In this document: positions 57,298-64,000 of the stretch, one piece after another | How positions within the stretch are numbered: the first letter of the stretch is position 1 | Layout of the letters: every line of letters starts with the position of its first letter | DNA from: Cycas panzhihuaensis | Lineage: Eukaryota; Cycadophyta | DNA length: 64,000 bases | Direction of reading: 5' to 3' | NCBI GenBank assembly: GCA_023213395.1 | Contig: CM041465.1 | Span: forward strand, 106,213,741 to 106,277,740 | Position numbers and translations under genes: made by a program | The notes under the pieces: generated by a model | The model's database searches: none | What the model saw: only the letters and a program-made list of their open reading frames with translations | What the model was told of the DNA's origin: nothing

Positions 57298-57694
57298 TGT
57301 TGGGGTTAATAGTCATTACCCCTCTCCTACCTTCCAACCAGGAGTGCACACCTCATCTTCATCAATTTACATATGTGGGTGCTCAACATGTGTAGGTAAG
57401 TATAAGATAAGTTTAGTTAATTTGAGTTAAGTTTATTTGGAGTTAAGTTTGTATTATTTTATTGTTATTTAAATTTTAGGGGTTGAAGAGTTTCCCTCCT
57501 CCCCCAAACTATATAATTTAAGGGGTGTACAACCCTGATGTCTTTAGACAGTGCCTTCATTGTGGACATTTATAATACTCTCTTCATAAAATGGATTGAA
57601 TACAATGGATGTCTTGTTTATGTAATAATGATGTATTCATTTATGATTATCTCTTTTATGCTCTGCCGTGTTCTCCTTGATTTTATTTCCTTCA
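57298..57694 (+). repeat. Element F 5' LTR
   Basis: 397 bp from TGTTGGGG to TTCA. It matches 63791-64000 across GGAGTGCAC-CTCATCTT-ATCAATTTACA and the block TAAATTTTAGGGGTTGA. Confidence 0.8.
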
Positions 57695-57696
57695 TC

Positions 57697-57708
57697 TGGT
57701 ATCAAAGC
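57697..57708 (+). other. Element F primer-binding site
   Basis: TGGTATCAAAGC, one base from TGGTATCAGAGC, two bases after the LTR end. Confidence 0.8.
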
Positions 57709-58056
57709 AGGTTTATGATCCATTGTTGAAGTTTTCTTTGAAGAAGCAAGAAGATTTATTGATATCTATAGCAAATTTACTCACAAGTAAGAAATATTAG
57801 TTATATTCATTTTCTACAAGTTGTTTTAATAGTTTCTTATATTTTTTATCATAGATTTGATTATTCTTGAAGATATACTTATGCTATAACAAAGATATTT
57901 CATATTTTTTCTAGATTTGTGTAGGTGTATAGTTGCAAACAACAAATATCAAGTTGTTATAACTTTACAAGAGGTTTTATTAATAAGTTTTATATATTTT
58001 TATCATATATTTGATATTTTTCAAGTATATTTCATCTTTTTATCTAATACTTTTTT
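57709..58056 (+). other. Element F leader, first part
   Basis: AT-rich leader after the primer site. No gene is seen; the frame near 57917-58150 is a low-complexity chance frame. Confidence 0.5.
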
Positions 58057-58790
58057 AGATCTGTGTAGGATTTCAGCTACAAGCAGTATTTATTCAAAGT
58101 TTTCTTTAGATCTGCTACATATACTTCAGATCTGCTATATTTTATTTTAGATCTGCTACATTTTCTTCAGATCTTCTATATATCCTTCAACTCTACTCAT
58201 ATATTTGATAGTTTTTTGCTTCATTTTATTCAGATCTACAACATTTACTCAAAGTTTTCTTCAAATCTACTATATATCCTTCAGATTTACTCATTTTATC
58301 AAATATTTGATAGTTTTTTGGTTTATTTTGTTTAGATCTATAATATCTACTCAAGTTCTCTTCAGATCTACTATATATCTTTAAGATCTACATATTGTAT
58401 CATATATTTCACCATTTTTTGGCAGATTCTTATGTATTTATCATATATTTTCTCAGATCTGCTATATACTTTTTCAGATCTACTATATCTTTTTTAGATC
58501 TACTATATATTTTTTTAGATCTGCTTATTTTATGAATTATTTCACCATTTTCTGGTTGATTTATTTTAGATCTGTAATATTGGCTACAAATCTACCATAT
58601 TTACTTTAGATCTGTAATTTTTATTCAAGTTTTCTTTCAGATTTGTATTTTTTTATCATATATTTGACCATTTTTTTAAGGTCCTTTTTTATATCTGCAA
58701 GTTTTAGGTGTATATTCAGCCTAATAAGCTTTCTAGAGAAGCATATACAGTAGATCTATCTACTAGAAGAATGAGTTTAAAAGTTTGAAG
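58057..58790 (+). repeat. Degenerate AGATCT-centred repeat array in the F leader
   Basis: The hexamer AGATCT recurs about 15-17 times in 0.73 kb, mostly in the contexts TTCAGATCTGCTATAT and TTTAGATCTACTATAT, with looser CAAATCTAC variants between. Unit length is irregular (about 17-40 bp). AGATCT is a palindrome and the context is pyrimidine-rich before and CTATAT after. Confidence 0.65.
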
Positions 58791-59581
58791 AAGATCTTGT
58801 ACTCAAAAGTTTATTTTCTACTGCAAGTCTGCTACAACTACTTACCAGGTTCTTCATTTTTATTTTCAGATTTAAACATATGAATATATATTAGTTCTTT
58901 GATATATCTATTCCAGTACATTTGAAAAATCTTAGATATAAATACATATTCTGTTTAACTGAAAAAAACTCAATACCTTTTTCATCTTTCCTTACTTTGG
59001 AATAAACTCATAAAATTTTGAGTTTGGTATCTATTCTACTCAAAAAGAGCCTTTCTATTTCTTTGATATATCTGTTCAGTTTTTTAAGACTCCTAATTAT
59101 TTTAGGAGCATAAAACCACCATTATAATCCATTTTTTAATAGCAAAATCATTTATAATAAATTAAGAAAATGTGTAGAATGATTAAAAAATAATAGAAAT
59201 AACATAAACAATAAAAGTCTGTGAAGATTGGAGTTCAAAGCTCCTCACATTAACAGCATTCTAATTTTCAGCATTCATATATGCATTGTTATAGTAGCGT
59301 TGAAGTGCCCTAAAATTTTCTTGGAGTTTAGAAATAAACTTTCATATGCTAAATAGATAGTTATTCCCTATAACAAAATTTAGATGAGAAATTAGATAAT
59401 ACAATAATTTTATTCTAACTGTTAAGCAGCAACTCGATCTCACATAGCTACATTTTCATCCCATAGCACAACTTGTACGTTAATGATTATATTCTCCATT
59501 CGATATCTGACTTATTTATTTCTATATTCAAAACGTAGCAAAGTTCCATTTAGAAACTACAAGTCTATAAAAAAAATATAA
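58791..59581. other. AT-rich filler in element F
   Basis: No recognisable frame, repeat or RNA gene. Confidence 0.45.
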
Positions 59582-60161
<580 letters not shown>

Positions 60162-60299
60162 ACGCCCATTACACAAATATAATGTAATTTCCCAGGAATC
60201 GAATAGTAAACATTCTTTCTTAGTAGAAGAATACCATCAATAATATCTTACAAGGAGGGAATTTTTTCTTTAAGAAAATATAAGACACATTTTGGGTAT

Positions 60300-60461
60300 T
60301 ACAATAGAAGAAAATAATAAATAAGGCCTTCCCTAGGGCAATTGTCCATACCCATGCTTCCATCCATTAAGGATCCTCTACACCATTCAAAGCACATCCT
60401 GCCACAGTGCCATCTATGAGAACTTATTTTTAGTGCACAATCATCCAAGAAGTGGCTGCTA
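60300..60461. other. Sequence downstream of the GCN1-like fragment
   Basis: The minus-strand frame continues past the GCN1-like homology for about 50 codons (SSHFLDDCALKISS...) without resemblance to that family. Not called as a gene. Confidence 0.4.
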
Positions 60462-60523
60462 GTGTGGTGACCAAATTGGGACATTCGTCAACGTGTGGTG
60501 ACCAGATTGAGACATTCATTAAC
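60462..60523. repeat. 31-bp direct tandem repeat, two units
   Basis: GTGTGGTGACCAAATTGGG-ACATTCGTCAAC (60462-60492) is followed by GTGTGGTGACCAGATTGAG-ACATTCATTAAC (60493-60523). It sits at the broken end of the GCN1-like fragment. Confidence 0.85.
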
Positions 60524-60930
60524 CAAGTCTAGCTTACTATTCTTAAAGAAAAATCCTACCAGATATGTAGAGCCCCTTCTCATAGAAGCCTGTGTGTCTC
60601 CCAACCTTTTGAGAAGTTCTGATATTAATGAATCAAGACCTTATTCATCAATAACTATAACAAAAGTTTCTGCAGCCTTCTTTGCCAACATCGCAACTTC
60701 CTGATCACTGTCACCCATGGAAGATATTAAGGTAGGTAAAACAGTTCCAAGATGAGACTCAAGACTAGGTCTAGCAACCTCTACTAAGGCTCCCAAAGCA
60801 TGAGCATTGAATGCAAAGAAGGGAGGATGAACCAGCTTCAGTAATATATGTGGAAGAATTGCTGCAATCTTAACACTCAATATTTGTTTCAAACCATCTA
60901 GAGTGTGGCTGAAGTTACCATCCAAAGCAT
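60500..60930 (-). pseudogene. GCN1-like HEAT-repeat gene fragment
   Basis: The minus strand encodes LDGLKQILSVKIAAILPHIL, KLVHPPFFAFNAHALGALVE, VARPSLESHLGTVLPTLI, SSMGDSDQEVAMLAKKAAET and FVIVIDE. A TAA follows, then LISELLKRLGDTQASMRRGS, LVGFFFKNSKLDLVNE. From memory this is the HEAT-repeat part of plant GCN1 (ILITYHIA), a ribosome-bound activator of the kinase GCN2. Some 140 codons are continuous without an intron. The fragment ends in a small tandem repeat and has at least one stop, so it is a pseudogene. It lies inside element F on the opposite strand, which could mean capture of a host transcript or later insertion. Confidence 0.68.
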
Positions 60931-63037
60931 TTCTACACTCTTATATAGTGTGTTGAATGCCAAGCCTGTAGACTTGATGCATTAACCCCATATCAAATTA
61001 AGTTACAATCATTTGAAGTTCCCTTTCACACTGAACAAATGCCTGCATGCGACAACTTTAGCGAAAAGGATGATCCTAATGTGAAGTAGGGTGAGATCTA
61101 GATGAGACCTTCATACACTCTATCTTGAAGTGCATACAGATCTCAATAAAATAACCCCTTATAAATTAAATCTCCAACACCACTATCTAATAGACTAAAA
61201 CAAAAGATTAATAATTTAGCACCAATGTTTTATCAACTAAACTAAGCAGCTCATATTTGTTTTTATATAGCAATATATCCACTACTCCTGACACCAGAAT
61301 ATAGAAATCACTAGGAATCTCATGAATCACGTCTACTTTCAGTGGGAAGTATTCTCTCAGAACCTGGCATGCTTCTTCCTCAAGTCGACTTGCTTATCAT
61401 CAATATTTAGATAAGGATAGCCTGGCCATCTGTGCACTATTTTTTTAATATTTTTTATTTCTTTATTTCTTTAATTTAAATATACAAATATACATGATTC
61501 TTAAGTGTTGTCGGGTTGATACATTATATTGAGAAGATATCGATTTGCTTTGGAATTCGGAAGATCATCATTTTGCCGTCTGCATAATCACGACGGTGGT
61601 GGCATATTATTCCTTTTATCATCTTTATTTTTTTTTATATAAGTTTGAAAATTTAAATTAAATTTTATATAAAGTTTGAGGTTCGATCGTTTAAAGGCTA
61701 AGCTCCCTTTGGCATTTAGCCCCTGGCCCATGTACCTCCCATGTGATATCTCTTATTATCTAACTCAATGAACCTTTTCAACCTTATAACTTTTCCTTTT
61801 TATTTTTTATTTTTATTTTTTATTTTACATAGGGTAACTGGCATTTTTTTGCCATAACCTTTCACTAGGTCATTAGTTTCTGACAAAACCTATCCAATTG
61901 TGTCTAAAATTTTTTATAGTATGATTTCCATTGGTTATATGACCTATTTGGATATGATTTGACCCATTTTTAGTCAATTTAAAGTCGTTCATTCAATTTT
62001 GAAGCTATTTTAAACTTTTTTATAAAATCACTTTTTTGTCAGATTATATTTTATCTCTGGAAGGCTTTTTTCTACCTGGATCTATTCTTTAGTAATCTAT
62101 TTTCAACAAAATCTATTACTATTTATTTATTTCATTTTTTAAGACTTATTTTAATCATTATTTTAATCACTGAATGTAACACTTTAGTGTTTTTTAGCAT
62201 TTTTTAAACATTTTACTATAAAAGTACTTGTTGCCATTTTTATTATAACTTCTCTGTTTATATCAGAAATCAGTTCCATCAATTTTGTTGGGGAGCCGAC
62301 TCACACCTCTTCGAACTGACACTATTTTTTATAAGTTTTGAAGTGTTTTTGCTAGTTTTAAAAAGCATTAAATTAGATGTACTTAATAGCCTCTAACCTA
62401 CCATTATTACACATTTTGTATATAGTATTTCTCAAAAGTTTCAATTGAAAAGATATTAAGTACCTCTCTAAGATATATTTGATCATTCTACAATATTTTA
62501 TAAAGTTTGATTAGCAGTTTTATACTATTTTGAGCTCCATGCTTCTATTATGCCTAAAAAAGAGGCCTATATCTTTGGTTTAACAACATTTGACTGGTAG
62601 GAACTCATTTTCAAAACGGTTAGTTCCATTGAATAGACATTTCATTAATCTTCATACTAGTAAAGTTTCATATTATTCTAATATTGTTTAATACAACTTT
62701 GAAGCTGCTAAACTTGAGTATTTAAGATACACTAACATTACCTTATTCATACATTTTATTTTTTATTTTCAAAGTTTATTTTAGATTTGCATATTTAAGA
62801 GAATATTTGTTACACTTCAAATTTGCTTATATATTCATTATATTTCAAATTCTATCTGAAATTAGATCTTATAAGTTTGTCATTTATTTGAAAAATAATT
62901 TTTATTCATTCTTATTTAAAAGGCCATTTCCTTATTTATATTCACTTTCTAAAGGGCATTACATTTCTTTCAAAAAGTTAACTTTTTTGGCTTAGTGAAA
63001 ATATATTTCCTTTTATGCACTAAAGTTTTTTAATAAA
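60931..63037. other. AT-rich interior of element F without recognisable gene
   Basis: About 2.1 kb, T-rich, with poly-T stretches near 61440-61470 and 61620-61840. Both strands are full of stops. Codons resembling IQHTI just beyond 60930 may extend the GCN1-like fragment a little, but I cannot support it. Confidence 0.45.
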
Positions 63038-63780
63038 ATGGCAATCAATCTTAATCAAGTATAATTTCTTACATTCGATGGCCATAATTTTTCACTATGG
63101 CATAAGACTATGAAAATTTATTTTATTGCACATGATCTTTGGACTTACTTACAAAATGACTATGATGTTAGTATTAAAAAAAACATTAAAAAAGATAATG
63201 AAGAATTAGCTTTAATATTTTGCACTATAAATGATGATGTCTTTTCTAAAGTTTGTGAATTAACAACTTCTAGATCTGTATGGGATGTCTTGATTTCTAC
63301 TTATATGGGAGCTACCCTTAATGTATTTGTTGTTGATTTTGTTGCGCATGTGCGATAGGTACCAGAACAGGTACATTGTAATGACAAAACCAAGGAAGAT
63401 TTTAATCAAATATATGATCATCTTGTTATATAAGAATCTGATCCTCCATTTGAGGGGGAGAATGAATCTTATGATATGATAGAGGAGAGTTATGATGATA
63501 TGACAATTGCTTATAACACAAATTTTTCAAATGATAAAGTTCAAGTTCAAAGTTTTCTTAAAGTTCCAGTTGACAAAGTCAAAGTTGTAGCTATACATAC
63601 AATTTTGAATTAAGTCTCATCTACTTACATAATTTTTGCACCACTTTATGATAGAAGGACACATGTTACTAGAAGGTTGAAACAAGTTAATAAAGATCAA
63701 GTTAAGAGACAGAATTTTAAAGTTTTTTTCAAATACAAATTCCAAGTTTAAAGAGAAGACATTGTTCGTGATGATCATTA
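63038..63780 (+). pseudogene. Element F decayed Copia gag
   Basis: ATG at 63038: MAINLNQV, a TAA, then FLTFDGHNFSLWHKTMKIYFIAHDLW, the N-terminal Gag block of Copia elements (DUF4219 type). KKDNEELALIFCTINDDVFSKV and SRSVWDVLISTYMGA follow, corresponding to the UBN2 region. A TAG at about 63357 and others follow, then DFNQIYDHL and an acidic stretch (PPFEGENESYDM). No zinc knuckle, protease or RT follows; the LTR starts right after. Gag would form the particle. Confidence 0.72.
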
Positions 63781-63790
63781 AGGGCGAGAA

Positions 63791-64000
63791 TGTTGGGGTT
63801 AATACTCATCACCTCTCTCCCAACTTCCAACGAGGAGTGCACAACTCATCTTTATCAATTTACACATGTGGGTGCTCAAAATGTATAGTTAAGTATAAGG
63901 TAAGTTTAGTTGATTTGAGTTAAGTTTATTTTGAGTTAAGTTTATATTATTTTATTATTATTTAAATTTTAGGGGTTGAGGGGTTTTCCTCCTCCCCCAA
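63791..64000 (+). repeat. Element F 3' LTR (partial)
   Basis: First 210 bp of the LTR, cut by the window end, preceded by AAGGGCGAGAA. It matches 57298-57510. Confidence 0.82.

Noticed and set aside
58057-58790. CRISPR-like array
   Set aside because: Unit spacing and sequence are irregular, spacers are not distinct, and the setting is a plant retrotransposon leader.

Overview
The window is a block of plant nuclear DNA made almost entirely of LTR retrotransposons. I see no intact host gene. Plant origin is inferred from three things: Ty3/gypsy elements of Tat type with a second, archaeal-type RNase H; an associated plant mobile domain (PMD) gene; and Copia-type elements primed by initiator tRNA-Met. 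The bloated, AT-rich, gene-poor character suggests a large genome, possibly a gymnosperm, but the species cannot be fixed from the sequence.

Layout. 1-1703: AT-rich flank with an eroded Copia gag on the minus strand. 1704-56757: five retrotransposons stacked by successive insertion, each bounded by target-site duplications (TSDs). Element E (1704-56757, minus, about 2.0 kb of its own) contains element D (2367-55376, minus, about 4.5 kb of its own, TSD ATTAG). D contains element C (4602-53116, minus, about 15.4 kb of its own, TSD ATGGT). C was then hit twice: by element A (12599-29411, minus) at the RT/RNase H boundary and by element B (31156-47413, plus) in the protease gene. 56758-57297: unassigned. 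57298-64000: element F, a Copia-type element on the plus strand cut by the window end. F holds a degenerate AGATCT-rich leader, a 0.58 kb TA microsatellite, an antisense fragment of a GCN1-like host gene, and a decayed gag next to its 3' LTR.

A, B and C are three diverged members of one Tat-like family. Each has 2.5-2.7 kb LTRs, an unusual primer-binding site (type TGGTGACCATACTGGGGA), gag - protease - long spacer - RT - RNase H - integrase (integrase is deleted in C), then a gene on the opposite strand, then a second RNase H (aRNH), then the polypurine tract and 3' LTR. The opposite-strand gene is the most interesting content. In all three copies it has its own TATA box, a short first exon, conserved splice sites for two introns, a PMD domain, an acidic middle and a coiled-coil C-terminus. 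It lies head-to-head with aRNH, with about 0.5 kb between them.

All coding regions except short stretches carry stops or frameshifts. Most stops can be explained by C-to-T change, as expected of heavily methylated, silenced elements. B is the youngest and best preserved: its integrase frame is open, and it retains many CpG sites lost from A and C.
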